Shown: positions 1 to 12,143, counted from the stretch's first letter. The stretch: 64,000 nucleotides of DNA from Campanula takesimana (GCA_026119855.1 JAOWBW010000868.1:124001-188000); one strand, 5' to 3'. The notes: generated by a model from the letters alone, not told the origin. A program made the numbers and translations.

Positions 1-1224
1 TCCGATCGAAGTGCCTTAATACTTTTGCAAAGTTGTTTTTCTACTTCATTTTGAAATATTTTAAATATCTCGAATGCTTCACTCTTATGTTTCATTAGGT
101 AAACATACCAAAATATACTATAATTATCAGTGAAGGTTATGAAGTATTGAAATCCTCCCCTAGCATTGCTACTTAATGATCCACATACATCGGAATGTAT
201 CAACCCCAATAAGTCGCTTGCCCTTTCACCTAGCTTGGTAAAAGGTGTCTTAGTCATTTTGCCAAGAAGACACGACTCGCAAGTATCATATGACTCAAGG
301 TCACATGAACCCAAAAGACCGTCCCCATGGAGTTTTGAGATACGCTTCTCATTAATATGACCAAGACGGCAATGCCACAAATAAGTATGATTTACATTAT
401 TAGGTTTAGATTTCTTATTTACATGATAGACATTATTTTCATTCTTGACATCCAAGATATAAAGGCCATTAAATGAATTAGCAATACCATAAAGCACTTC
501 ATTTAAATAAATAGAAAATCTCTTATTCTCAATAAGAAATTTAAAACCTTCATTATCCAAACAAGAAATTGAAATAATATTTTAACTTAAATCTGGTACA
601 TATTAGCAATTGTTCAAAACAAGTATTAATCCGGAAGGTAAAGTGACTTCATAAGTCCCTATGGCTAATGCAGCAACTTTTGCTCCATTCCCCACGCGTA
701 GGCCTACTTTACCCTCTTTAAGTAGTCTCATATTCTTTAGTCCCTGCACATTTAAATAAATGTGAGACCCACATCCGGTATCCAATACCCAAAAATCAGT
801 GGTATAAAGGAGAATATCTATCATATAGATACCTGAAGTCGACGCAGCCTTGCTGCCCTTCTTCTTCTTTTGCTCTTCCAAGAAAGCCTTGCAATTACGT
901 TTCCAATGGCCAATTTCTTGACAATGGAAACAAATTGAATCCTTTTCTGAATCGGGTTTTACCTCAGAAGCCTTGGCAACCTTTGCCTTGCTTATCTTGG
1001 GTTTGACAACTTTCTTACCCTTTCCTTTGGCACTAGCCTTTTTCCCATCTTAAACCATGAGCACAGGAGAACCTTTCTCCAAAATCTTCATCTCCGCAGT
1101 TTTAAGCATGCCATGCAACTCAGAGAGATTCTTATCCATTCCATGCATGTTATAGTTCATCACAAACTGATTATAACATTTAGGCAATGAATTAAGAATG
1201 AGATATGTGGCTAGCTCCAATGGG
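1..1224 (-). pseudogene. Copia-1 gag C-terminus, protease and integrase N-terminus
   Basis: This is the downstream half of a minus-strand Ty1/copia polyprotein, which runs off the left edge of the window. Reading from 1224 downwards I see a gag tail (1050-1224), a CCHC zinc knuckle (C-F-H-C...G-H-W...N-C, about 880-925), a protease with its active site intact (LDTGCGSH, about 750-780), then the GAG-pre-integrase HHCC zinc motif (HCRLGH ... CESC) and the first integrase aspartate (IHSDVCG) at about 100-160. Stop codons interrupt the frame near 1053, 602 and 580, so it is dead. The gag N-terminus continues at 14476-14934, on the far side of the Tat1 insertion. Identification of the family is firm; the copia lineage is not assigned. 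Confidence 0.9.
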
Positions 1225-1229
1225 ATTGG

Positions 1230-2230
1230 TGTAGACACCCCGCCTTGGACCGCTCACCCCGATTGCACACTTGATTTTGTGTTTCTCCCTCTTTTAAGTG
1301 TTTCCTGTTAGTTTCTGTTACTTTAGTTAAGTTCCAGACGGACTTTGTTAAGTCCCGGGGCTAAACTGAATAACAGTTCTAACTTTCTAGTCCATTCTGT
1401 CAGAAATCGCCTCTCAGAGTCGCGCGCCTCCGCCCCTTGAGGCCAGACGCGTACGCCTTCCGCCGCCTAGGTGGGATGCGCGCGCTTCTGGGGCGTGTCA
1501 GTTACAGATTCTGCCCAAGAATCTCTCCCTTGCTCATTATACATGATTTTGCCCGGGAAAGATTTCTTGGAGACTCCGTTTGGCTCCAAAAACAGTCACT
1601 TTTCAACTATAAAATCCCCTCCAATCCATCATTGGAGGAGGACCTTGGACATCATTACTTTCAAACCTTTTTTACTCACTTCTTTCCTAGACTTCTTCTT
1701 GGGACTTCTTCAACAAAGTATTCAACCTCTTCTTCAAGGCTTTTGCAAGAGGTTCTTTTTGAAGGATACTATAGGTAAAAGTCTTAATCATTTCTCCTCT
1801 CCTTCTTCTTCTTCTTCTTCTTCTTCAATCAAATGTGCAATCACCCAAAACCATTTGGGACATGACACCAACGGTCCTTTCATTACATTGAATTGGCCTA
1901 GGAGTCATCTCCCTACATTTCAAACTCTAAAACCCCTTTTTATCATCATTTTAATAGGAAGAACACATTTATCTTAAAAAGTGAATTATGAACAAACAAG
2001 ACCGACTTTGCTCGGGCAAAATGGGTGTTTAAGTACTTCCCATTTCGTAACCTAACCCCCGAACCCCTCATCCCAAAGAATCTCTGTTTTCATAAATCAA
2101 ACTTAGGCTCATAAACATTAGGTTTTCTTACGTTCCTCAAAAAACGTGGGTGGAGACTCTAAAACACAATTAGACATCCTAGGATAACTCACCGCTCTAG
2201 CCAAGTGGGGGTTTCCCCGGGGTATCTACA
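1230..2230 (+). repeat. Tat1 5' LTR
   Basis: This 1001-bp repeat matches 13503-14470 with roughly 25 substitutions and several small indels. It also matches the inverted solo LTR at 55574-56581. Compared with the 3' LTR it has about 33 extra bases around 1450-1482, and the solo LTR shares that stretch, so the 3' LTR carries the deletion. It contains GCGCGC-rich segments (1420-1490), a TATA-like box at 1608 and a CTT microsatellite (1801-1828). The ends are TG...CA. Confidence 0.95.
1608..1614 (+). promoter_or_regulatory. TATA-like box of the Tat1 LTR promoter
   Basis: The sequence CTATAAAA lies in the middle of the LTR, just before a pyrimidine-rich stretch. The same box is conserved in the 3' LTR (about 13852) and in the inverted solo LTR (about 56200). 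That conservation fits the promoter that starts the genomic RNA. The start site itself is inferred. Confidence 0.6.
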
Positions 2231-2250
2231 GTGGCGACTCTGCTGGGGAC
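2231..2250 (+). other. Tat1 primer binding site (tRNA-Arg type)
   Basis: The sequence TGGCGACTCTGCTGGGGAC begins one base after the 5' LTR. Its first 12 bases are the complement of the CCA-tailed 3' end of a plant tRNA-Arg (…GCAGAGTCGCCA). That is the primer type known for Ogre/Tat elements. The tRNA match is from memory, not from a search. Confidence 0.75.
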
Positions 2251-4793
2251 ACTTGAGGGTTAAACTTGTGTTTCTGTTCATAATTCACTTTTCTGGGCAT
2301 TCTGGAAATTGACATGGGAAGCGCGCGCCTCGAACCTTCATGGTCCAACTCGCGCGCGTCCCGAGTCAAATTCCAGAATCGCCCGCCTTCCGTGTGTTCT
2401 TCCTATTCTTCCTACTATTTCGTGCTAACAAACATTACAGGGGTTCCATCACACAATCAGGACCAGGGCAATCCCCTTAATCCATAAGTTTTCTGATAAT
2501 CTGACAGGTGAACCCAGAAGTGGGCGCCTCCCAGTTTCTATGCGCCAGTCGTGCGCTTCCCACAACACTAGCCCGAGGCGCGCGCTTCTGGGCCAATTTC
2601 CAGGGCAATAACAGGTTTCAGTGACTGGACAGAACAGTGGGGTGTGGGCACAGTTGCCTGTATCAGAACAGAATTGAACCCTTGGACTGTTTAATTTTAT
2701 GTTTTATTTACCGGTCACACGGGTGATTCGGGAGTTGTAATTTACGTGTTTGTGTGTTTTTTACCTTTTCTTTTAAAAAAAATAAAATAAAAAATTGTCA
2801 CGTGATAGACCTCACACTACATGCACATTACTCCTATAAACTTCTCACTAATCGAGTCGCACAAGTCCAACCCCAAATCCGTCGAGGCCCGTCCTAGAAA
2901 GTTTCAAGCTCCACTCGACCTTGGCTCTTTCGAAGCGGTAAACCTCAGCCCGTGGTGTAGTTCATGACTACATGCCGGGGGTGACCTTTGAGCCTCATAT
3001 TTAAGCCGAGCACAAACCACACAATTCTAGTTAGGGTCTAACACTCCATGACTCAAGTCGGTTTCCATGTACCGAGATTTCCCTAAACTAATGTATGCTT
3101 TACTACATTAATTTAGTTTAATCCCGGGGGTGACCTTTGAAACGGACGCAATAAAAAGCCATCCCCAAAAGTGGTTATTTTGGACGAAAATAAAAAAATC
3201 CGTCCCCGCATGTATGCTTTACTACATTAATTTAGTTTAATCCCGATACATGTAGGATTCACAAACGCGATTGAATCCGATGAGTATATGGGACCGCGAG
3301 ATGGTCTATATACTAGTGTGACGATTCCATTATTTTTTAGAAACCCCAAAAGGGACCCATTCCCTCCGACTTATAAAAAAAAAAAAAAAGAGTCCTTTTC
3401 CTTATGTGGTTCGAGTCGTGTGCCCAACTGTGTGTTCTCAACCTCTTTATGGACCGAAAGTGTGAACCGAGACTGATAAGGGCTACTTCTCCAATTATAG
3501 GTCCGATTGGTACTCTCCGCATCTACAGGGATTCATCCAACAGGCTTGTCCGTGAACCGATCACTCTAACAGCTTCTACTTCATCAATATCCGGCGACTC
3601 CAGCACCAACAACGCCATGACTCTCGAACAGCTTTCTGTGAATACCCCTTTCCGATGAAGCGACGCATGGGAAGTATCTTGTGATTATTTTTATTTACAA
3701 AGGGAATATTCTTAATGACATTAAAATTATGAGAGTTGCCACGCCGTTTTAATTAAAGCCAAAACATTGAAAAAAGCATGTTTAATGGGTTCGGGGGTCA
3801 AATTACAACAAGAGAAGAATATTGATCGTTATCACTCCTATTGCCCGAATTGATCGGTCTTTCTATCATGATGTGGTGTTAGTAGTGTGTTAGTGATTTA
3901 GACCGGATCCGAAGATTGCCTACGTTCCTCTCAATGTGAGAAACTCAGGTCAGCGTAGTTCGCAGAGAATTAGAATAGGCAGAAGAATCGGGATCATGCA
4001 TAATGATGGGGGAATTACCTAAAGATTAGGGTTTAGAAGTAGTTCCTAGATCATCCTTGGGTTGATGAACCCTCGATCATCATCGGCTATGAAATAACAT
4101 GTAATTATGAAGATCGCAACCCTAAATATAGCATAAATAAGATTTTAATCTATGAACACGAAGAACATGTGAAGAACATATATGAACATATGAATGAGCA
4201 TGCGAAGCATATGAAGAAACTATGAATAAACATGTACGAACATGAATATTAAAGATCTACATTAAAAATAATGCAAGAACGCGAAGAAATAGTTAGAAAA
4301 CTTACCTATGTTGGCAAGAAATAAACCTTGGATCTTCTTGAGTGTTGGAATGTTAATTAGAGAGAAAAATAGTGTTTAAGAACTCCAAAATTCGTACTTA
4401 GAGCTCTCCAAATCGGACCCCTAAACCAATAGCATGGGATTGGTTTATATAGTAAACTGAGGGGAAGATCTGATGGTCCAGATCATCCGGCGCAAGGTTG
4501 GCCGCCTGGCCATTGTTGAAGCCGGTTACAAGAGTGGCCGCGTGGCCAAGATCAACGCGGAGCAATGTTGGCCGCATGGCCAAGTCTGCAGGCTGACTTG
4601 ATTTTCAAGCTAGGGTTTCACTGTTGCTTTATGGTAACCCTAAGTTGCCTATTTTGATAGATTTTGCCATAAATGAGATATTTTGGGAATCTGGGACAAG
4701 TCTTTGCAAGGTTTCTAATTCCTATAAAGTCCTTGTACTTTTGGGAAAGTCCTAATAAACTCATTTTCAGGTCGGGTACTAACACTTTCTGCC
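2251..4793 (+). other. Tat1 untranslated leader
   Basis: These 2.5 kb between primer site and gag contain no credible long ORF. They hold several GCGCGC-rich segments (2319-2600), a direct repeat of about 35 bp (around 3097-3130 and 3209-3243), and an inverted copy (3919-3960) of the hairpin found behind pol at 11491-11530. A TTTTCAG just before the first gag ATG (about 4765-4771) could be a splice acceptor. Spliced leaders are known in Ogre elements, but this is a guess here. Confidence 0.6.
3919..3960 (-). other. Inverted copy of the post-pol hairpin in the Tat1 leader
   Basis: Read on the minus strand it has the order CTACG, GACCTGAG, a small CTC-loop-GAG hairpin, AGGAA and CGTAG. This is the same order and spacing as 11491-11530 on the plus strand. 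The outer CTACG/CGTAG stem is preserved, and the pair next to the inner loop differs in a compensated way (C-G here, T-A there). Confidence 0.6.
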
Positions 4794-7605
4794 ATGGTTC
4801 AAACACTCCAACAACAAATCACCACTCTCAACAACGAGGCTCAAACCAAAGAAGCCTTGTGGCAAGCTCATGTCGACAGTCAAAGGGAGGCCCACGAGGC
4901 CGAGGTTGACCAACTGAAAGCCAAGCTCCTCAAGCTCTCCAAGAATAAGGGGGTTAATGACAATGAGGAATCCGATTGGACCAAGGGTTTGTTTGAAAGC
5001 CCATATGTCAGCGCCCGCACCAAAAAAGTGGGGGGACCAAGCACCGACAACAACGACCCCAAAATGGTCGATTCCATCATGGCCTACATTGATCAGAAAT
5101 TTGACGGCCTCAACATGGGAAAAGGCTCCAACACAAGCCTTTATCAGTCATCCATCCTCATGAGCACGATGTCCGCTCTTCCCGACAAATTCAAGATGCC
5201 CGACATTAGCAAGTTTAAGGGCAACTCATGCCCGATGGCTCACATCGAGACTTATATTTGGGCTATGGGTTCCGAAGAAGGTCTCCCCAAAAGTTATGGC
5301 TCAATGCTTTCCTCTCACCCTCGAGGGGGCGGCCAAGGATTGGTATGCAACTCTCCCGCTCACTGTCCGTCTTGATTGGGATGCCGCTATGCTTGCCTTC
5401 AAGAATCAATATCAAGGCAACACCACTCACCGGCCCACAAGGAAAGAGATCGAGAACACGACTCAAAGAGACAATGAGTCCTTCATTGACTTCACAAGGA
5501 GATGGAATGACAAGCTCTCTAAAATTGTTGAGAGGCCGAACACAAAAGAGCAAATGGACATCTTTCTCAAATGTCTCAAGATTGATCTCCGCACCCACCT
5601 AAGTGGGGCTTGCTACTCCAACTTCTCCCAAATGTATGAGGCGGGGGTACGCATGGATGGATTGCTCAAGGAGATTAAGAAGGCCACTCCTACCTACCGA
5701 TACAAGGCCGCCCCTAGTTCAAACAAAGAGGCTTTTGTCAATGCCGTTACTACTGACAAGGGGAATTACAAGAAGGTTCCCCCACCACAAGGCAAGCGGT
5801 TCCAAAACGACCGCGTCTACACTCCTCTCAACGGCATGACCATCACCGAGGCCTATGAAGCTCTAAAGGCCAAGGGACAAATCACCCCTCTTCAAGGGTA
5901 CAAGCAACCACAACCGCTCCGTGCCAATCATGCTCACCACAAATGGTGTGACTACCATCAATACACCGGCCACCTCACCGAGGATTACTTCTCCATCCGC
6001 AACACCATCCAAGACCTCATAGAAAAGAAGGAATTCATAATCCCTAATGAGGGTGGTGTCAATGTAATAGAGATAGGAGAAATTGAAGGAACCACTCATT
6101 CGATCCCAATTGTGAATGAGGGCTCCGATGATATGAATAAACTTGATAATTCTTGTTATGTTGTGACTTATGATGAGATTATGAGGGAAGTCTTAGAGAA
6201 TAGGAAGAAGAAGCTACAAGGGACCGTGAACGTGCTCACTCGCAGTGGCCGAGCAACAACGAGCACAATCCCTCCCAATACTGCAGCAACCAGCACCTCT
6301 TCTCAAAGATCGCAAGCACGCGACATACCCGAAGATCCTTTGTTAACACAGCTCAAGAAGACGCAAGCCAACATATCCATCTGGGACCTTATTGCATCAT
6401 CAAAGAGACACCGAGACCTCATCATCAAGAACTTGAATGACACATCAGTCTCTCCCGACACGACTCCCAAGGACCTCACAGCAATGATAGGTCACATTCA
6501 CTTCGGCAATGTCATCACTTTCGCCGACATGGACCTCCCGCCATTTGGGTCTGAACACAACGAATCCATCTACCTCAAAGTAAGGGCGAGGGGGAGACCC
6601 ATCTCAAGAGTTCTAGTAGATTGTGGTTCCGCACTCAACTTAATGCCAAGCCGAGTCATGGGCATACTGGGGCTCAAAAGCTCCGATTTACAACCCTCCA
6701 CACAAGTCATTAGAGGGTACGACAGCACCGTCCGTACAGTCATGGGAATGATAGAAGTTGATATCGAATTTGGAAGCATGATCATGTCCGTCCCATTCCA
6801 AGTACTTGACGTCCCTGCTTCATTCAACTTACTTCTGGGCCGACCTCAGATCCACAGTTCCAATGCGGTACCCTCCACTCTCCATCAGTGTGTCAAGATC
6901 AGAAACGGGGACGAGATAGTCACTATCATGGCCGAGAATGTCACCGTCCACAGAAATGGGGGACAACCCGTTCACCAAGTCCAACACGGGATAGAAGATG
7001 CCACTCTCTCCGGCGTCAACACCATTGACAAAGAAGGGGGAAACAGACAGTGGGCCCCCGGCAATCCTAAAGTCCTCAGCATGATGAGGAACATGAATCT
7101 CTTTCCCGGTCTTGGTCTGGGGAAGCATCAACAAGGGATATTAAACCCCGTGGAAGTTCCTGTTGTCAAAAACAAATTTGGTCTGGGATACGAGCCTACC
7201 AAAGATGACTTGAAGTATGAGCAAGCAGTCAAGAATCAAAGGACCCAAGCTCGCAAAGAAGGTCGACAATATGAAATCCCTGACTTGAGACCTTACCGCA
7301 ACACAATAAATGGTTATTTTGTTCGCCAAGGGGAAGATGTTCCGTACATGATATTTCCCGAACCATGGGTTAACAACAAGGGCATCAGAAAACCCGGTCT
7401 TGAGATCTTCACCGATTGTGAGTTCCCAGCACAAGAAAGAGAACCTACTCCAATGTCACCCCGAGAGTGGTGGGGCAAGAAAGTGACTATAGAGTCCGAG
7501 GTAGAGGTTACCGTGGGGGAAGAACTATCCGATCTAGCCTCCATGTTCGAAGAATTTGCCATCATGGACGATTGTCAAGTCAACACCATCTCCGACAACA
7601 CATAA
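4794..7605 (+). pseudogene. Tat1 gag-protease with G-patch
   Basis: The reading starts at ATG 4794 with a coiled, Gln/Glu-rich N-terminus. It shifts frame between about 5270 and 5296 and then runs open for 769 codons. Residues 5-100 of that ORF are the retrotransposon gag core (GAAKDWYATLP). A degenerate zinc knuckle (CDYHQYTGH...Y, last Cys replaced by Tyr) lies near 5950. The protease active site is DCG instead of DTG, with D at residue 442 (about 6619) and the flap and GRPQI region following. Residues 594-637 form a G-patch (FPGLGLGKHQQG ... GLGYEP). The product would build the particle and cleave the polyprotein. The frame closes with TAA at 7603-7605, before the RT linker. One frameshift makes this copy defective. 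Confidence 0.9.
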
Positions 7606-7697
7606 ATGGAGAGCCCATCTATTAGCGAGATTCAGCCGAGCTCCGAGCCAATCAACAACTGGTATTCAACGAGGGGCCCTTAGTATCCGAGGATTTC

Positions 7698-8956
7698 TTG
7701 ATCCGAGAAATGGGTTGCATACCCCGTACAGCAACAAAGGAAGAGCGGCTCACACTTACTTTCGAGTCCGAGAGTGTTTCTAATGCCCTCACCCAAGAGG
7801 ATATGGAGGCAATAGCCGAGCGTGTGTTTCCTTTCTTTGCTAATGAAAAATTTGATATTTCTGAGTACCCCGAGATTGCAAACATCATAAATGATGAATT
7901 AACTAATAACGAACTTAATGAACAAGTTAATAACGATTCAAATTATGATGAAATAGACCACGAAAACATAACATACCTAAATGAACTAGCTCAACAGGTT
8001 CGTTGTCGTGGTGAAAATGGTCCAGGGGCTGATGAAGAATTGCATACTGTTAATCTGGGTACCGGCGAAGAGCCGAAAGAAACGAAGATTGGCAGCTTCT
8101 TCAAGGGGGAAGACAAAGACAAACTGACTGTACTGCTCAGAGAATTTGTGGATATATTCGCATGGTCATACAAAGACATGCCGGGTTTGGACAGAAAGGT
8201 CGCAGAGCACAGAATTCCGATCAGAGAGGACGCCAAACCAGTAAAGCAGAAGCTCAGAAAGATCAAGCCAGAATGGTCTCAACAAGTCAAAGAAGAGATT
8301 GAAAAGCTCCTCAGTGTGGGTTTCATCAAAGTCATTGAGTATCCGACTTGACTGGCCTTGTGACAGTCAGAAAGGCAAACGGCAAGGTTCGAGTTTGTGT
8401 GGACTTCTGGGATTTTAACAAAGCTTCCCCGAAAGATGATTTTCCACTACCAAACATCGACATGCTCATCGATTCAACCGCCAACTATGAAGTCCGCTCA
8501 TTCGTGGACGGTTTTGCTGGTTACAATCAGAGTCTCATGTCCGAAGAGGATCAACACAAGACAGCTTTCACAACTCCGTGGGGGACCTTCTGCTACAAAG
8601 TCATGCCATTCGGACTAAGGAACGCTGGGGCTACCTACCAGAGGTCTGTTACGGATCTATTCCACGACATGATTCATAAAGAGATTGAGGTCTATGTGGA
8701 CGACATGATCATCCATTCAAAGGGGACCGATGGTCAACATTTGATCGATCTTCGCAAGTTCTTTGAAAGGCTTCGACGACACAACATGAGACTCAATCCC
8801 GCAAAGTGCACTTTTGGGGTCATCAGAGGAAAGGTTCTTGGTTACATGGTCACTGAAAGAGAAATTGAAGCCGATCCCTCCAAGATCAAGGCAATCATTG
8901 ACATGCCTCCCCCAAGGACGCAGAAAGAAATCAAAGGTTTCATGGGCAGACTTTAA
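7698..8956 (+). pseudogene. Tat1 RT linker and reverse transcriptase
   Basis: The segment begins in a linker rich in Glu and Asn (7698-8060), followed by the conserved RT entry region (FAWSYKDMPGL ... KPVKQKLRK, 8150-8260). A frameshift at about 8345 separates it from the RT palm, where I see VCVDFWDFNKASPKD, MPFGLRNAGATYQR and the catalytic YVDD (about 8692-8703). The frame ends in a TAA at 8954-8956 where the next codons (YISRFVHQLT) clearly continue the domain, so this is a nonsense mutation. RT copies the genomic RNA into cDNA. Only the frameshift and the stop separate this copy from an open frame. Confidence 0.9.
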
Positions 8957-8971
8957 TACATCAGTCGGTTT

Positions 8972-11305
8972 GTGCACCAACTCACTTCCATGTATGAGCC
9001 AATCTTCAAGCTACTCAAAAAGAATGTGGCTCTAGAATGGACCGATGCGTGCCAAGAAGCCTTCGACCAAGTGAAGCATTACTTGACATGCCCTCTAGTT
9101 TTGGTTCCACCACACGAAGAGAAGCCTATCTTGCTCTACCTCACTGTCAATGATGAAGCCCTAGGGGCTATGTTAGCACAAGAACAGCGAGACTCCACAA
9201 AAGAGAATGCCATCTACTTTGTCAGCCGATGGTTTCAAGGAGCTAAAAAGAACTACTCTGTCTTAGAGAAGTCTTGTGCTGCATTGGTTTGGGTTACCCA
9301 AAAGCTCAAGCATTACATGGAGGCCTTCCTAATCAAGTTGGTAGCAAAAGTGGACCCGCTCTGCTACATCTTCGAGAAGCCTTTCATGTCAACAAGAATA
9401 GCCAAATGGTATTTCATGCTCGCCGGCTACGATATCACTTACGTCACACTCAAATCCATCAGGGGGAAGGTGTTCAGTGATCAGCTTGCTGAATTTCCAT
9501 GTGACGAAGTGAAGGGGGAAGATGTACAGTTTCCCGACGAGCATTTAATTTGCGCTACAACAGAGGAAAATAAGTGGCAATTTTTTTTCGATGGAGCAGC
9601 CAATAAGCATGGATATGGCATAGGGATGTTACTCATTGATCCAAAGGACATGTATACTCCAATCGCCATCCGCCTCGAATTTGAAGCCACTAACAACACC
9701 GATGAGTACGAAGCTTGCATAGCGGGGCTCGAAGTAGCCCTCGAGAGAAATGTCACAGGTTTAGAAGTATTCAGTGATTCCTTGCTCATCATCAATCAGA
9801 CATCTGGACAATGGAAGATTCAAGACTCGGCCCTGAAACGGTATGGTCAACATCTCGAGGAGTTGGTTGAACAATTTCAAGAAATCACCTTCAACTACCT
9901 GCCAAGGGACAAGAACCGTTTTGCTGATGCACTAGCCACCATCGCTTCACTGGTCGAAATACCTGAGGGTAAAATGGTGAAGCCCTTCAAAATTTCCCGA
10001 TGGAACAATCCGGCATACTGCATGAGTATCGAGATCAACAAGGTCCAAGCAAACTCCCCATGGTATACAGATATCATGAATTTCCTCAAGGATGGTACCT
10101 ATCCCGAGAACAGGAATAAGAAGTCTCAAATGGCATTGGAAAGACTAGCCTCCCGATATGTACTGATTGGGGACAAAGTCTACAAAAGGCACCACGAGGG
10201 GGTCAATCTCCTATATGCAAATGAGACCGAAGCTCAAGAAATAATGCATGAGATCCACGAAGGTGAATGTGGGCCTCACATGAACGGGTTTATGTTGGCC
10301 AAGAAGATACTCCGCATGGGTTATTATTGGAGTACCATGGAAAGGGACTGCATCGAGAAAGTCAAGAGGTGCGCCAAATGCCAATTCCATGCCAATCTAC
10401 AGCACGCTCCACCCTCACAGCTTTACAATATGACCACGCCTTGGCCTTTCTCTTGTTGGGGCGTAGACATCATCGGCAAAGTTCACCCTACTGGCAGCAA
10501 TGGACAATCTTTCGTCCTGGTAGCCGTGGATTATTTTACAAAATGGGTCGAAGCACAGGCTTACCGAGTTCTCAACGCCAAGAAAGTGGCCGAATTCGTG
10601 AAAACCCATATCATGTGCCGATACGGCGTTCCTCATGAGATCATCTCAGACAACGGGTCTCACTTCGAGAAAGAGATGGACGCACTCCTGGTAGAATACA
10701 AGATTACTAAGCACAAGTCATCTCCATACCGCCCGCAAGCAAACGGCGCGGTCGAGGCAGCTAATAAGACAATCGAGACCATTGCGAAGAAAATGGCCTC
10801 CACTGGAAGGGATTGGCCTGAAAAGTTACCTCTAGCATTATGGGGCTACCACACGTCGATACGGACAGCGACTGGAGAAACTCCTTATGCACTGGTATAT
10901 GGTTCCGAAGCTGTGCTACCAATAGAGCTCGAAGTTCCGTCCCTGCGGGTCCTCCTCGAGAACCAAGTCAATGAAGTCGATTGGATGCAAAGTCGATATG
11001 AACAGCTAGCCCTACTCGACGAGAGAAGGCTAAGAGCGATCGAACGTACGAGGGCCTATCAACAAAGAATGTCTAGGGCTTTCAACAAAAAGGTGAAGCC
11101 CCGAAACATCAGTGTGGGAGATTTGGTCCTAAGACAACACCCTCCTAATACCATAAACCCCCTTGGAAAATGGGGACCCCGATGGATTGGTCCGTACGTA
11201 GTCAAGAAGATACTAAGCGGCGGTGCAGTCCCACTCGTGGACTTAGACGGAGATCAACTGCCAAGGGAAGTCAACCTCGACAAATTGAAGAGGTTTTACG
11301 TCTAA
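8972..11305 (+). pseudogene. Tat1 RNase H, archaeal-type RNase H and integrase
   Basis: This 777-codon open frame continues from RT after the stop at 8954. Residues 1-170 are the RT connection and first RNase H, which looks eroded. From about 9575 a second RNase H follows (WQFFFDGAANKHGYGIG, then a DEYEA glutamate and FSDS), the archaeal-type domain that marks Tat elements. Integrase follows with an HHCC finger (H...H ... CAKC, 10250-10385) and the D-D-E core: WGVDIIG at about 10460, SDNGS at about 10648 and GAVEAANK at about 10750. The tail (GKWGPRWIGPY ... LKRFYV) is the usual gypsy integrase C-terminus. The frame is fully open, so this part of the element looks young. Confidence 0.92.
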
Positions 11306-11351
11306 TTAACGAAGACCATAAAAAAAAAAAAAAAAAAAAAAAAAGAGCTCG

Positions 11352-11530
11352 CTAGGTTGAAAACCCGCAAGGGCGGCCTAGGCAAAAATTAGAGCACGTG
11401 CAAAAAAGAAGCCCGCTAGATTGAAAACCCGAAAGTGCAGTCTAGGCAAAAAACAGGGTGCACAAAAAAAAAATGGTCTTCGTTTGTTTGAACTACGGAG
11501 ACCTGAGCCTCTACACTAGAGGAACGTAGG
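11352..11530 (+). other. Three hairpin-forming motifs directly behind Tat1 pol
   Basis: Two 30-nt motifs (11352-11381 and 11416-11445) share GAAAACCCG in the loop side. They are closed by CTAGGTT/GGCCTAG in the first and CTAGATT/AGTCTAG in the second, so one pair changes from G-C to A-T on both sides. A third motif (11491-11530) has an outer stem CTACG/CGTAG and a perfect inner hairpin CCTCT-ACACT-AGAGG. They follow the pol stop codon and an A-rich stretch, and precede the antisense ORF. An RNA role (packaging, 3' end or structure) is inferred only from the stems. Confidence 0.55.
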
Positions 11531-11618
11531 CAACCTTCGTGTGCGGTCTAAAACATAAACAAATACCCAAGTCATTTTCAAATTAACAAAATGCAATTTT
11601 ATTCAAATCTCAAATCAT

Positions 11619-12143
11619 TCAAGCCATTACAACAGATTTTTTTGAGCTACTAAAAGACATTAAAACATTAAATCCTAACAAGTGGTCTATTTTAATTGCA
11701 ATCTCGAGGGTAAAAAAGAAATATCTAATCTTTCTTCGGTTTGGGGACCCATCGCTTTTGGGGACGGCCTTTATCTTCTTGGACGGAGGTGGAGCATTCT
11801 CGAGACCACCAAGACGAGAAAAGACACTCGGGTGAGACGGAGCTTCATCAACAACCTTCTCCTTGCCCTTGCTAGAAGGAGCTTTGACCGGAACAACCAC
11901 GGGACGCTTCCACACATGAGAAGAATTCCCCTTGCCTTTCCTCTTCTTAGGTAAATAACGAGGCCTATAATCCCTCACATGGACCACCGGCTTCACAGAA
12001 TCCAAGGTAACAACATCCTCATTTGGTCTTCCCAAACGATCAAAAACGCTAGGACGCGTCTTCACAATTGGAGCAATAGGGACGGACTTATCACCTTCGG
12101 GGACGGAAACCTTGACTTCAAAAGTAAAGGTCATCGGGGCCAC
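11619..12143 (-). CDS. Antisense ORF of Tat1, basic protein
   Basis: This 174-codon ORF lies between integrase and the tandem array, on the strand opposite to gag-pol. Its start at 12143 is the first ATG after a TATA-like box at 12225-12231. The protein is basic (KKRKGKGN, KGKEKVV, SKKIKAVPK) with two copies of the motif SVF(D/S)RLG about 75 residues apart, and no membrane segment. The last 35 residues look unlike the rest and may be read-through. Antisense ORFs in this position are known in Tat-lineage elements such as Retand, and Grande has its antisense gene 23 (from memory). I do not recognise a function. The basic composition would suit nucleic-acid binding or nuclear entry, which is inference. 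Confidence 0.55.
   Translation of the reverse strand: MAPMTFTFEVKVSVPEGDKSVPIAPIVKTRPSVFDRLGRPNEDVVTLDSVKPVVHVRDYRPRYLPKKRKGKGNSSHVWKRPVVVPVKAPSSKGKEKVVDEAPSHPSVFSRLGGLENAPPPSKKIKAVPKSDGSPNRRKIRYFFFTLEIAIKIDHLLGFNVLMSFSSSKKSVVMA

Noticed and set aside
1437..1977. ORFs of 113 and 168 codons (and relatives at 13739-14142 and 55879-56404)
   Set aside because: They lie inside LTRs and recur in each LTR copy; the Ser runs come from the CTT microsatellite.
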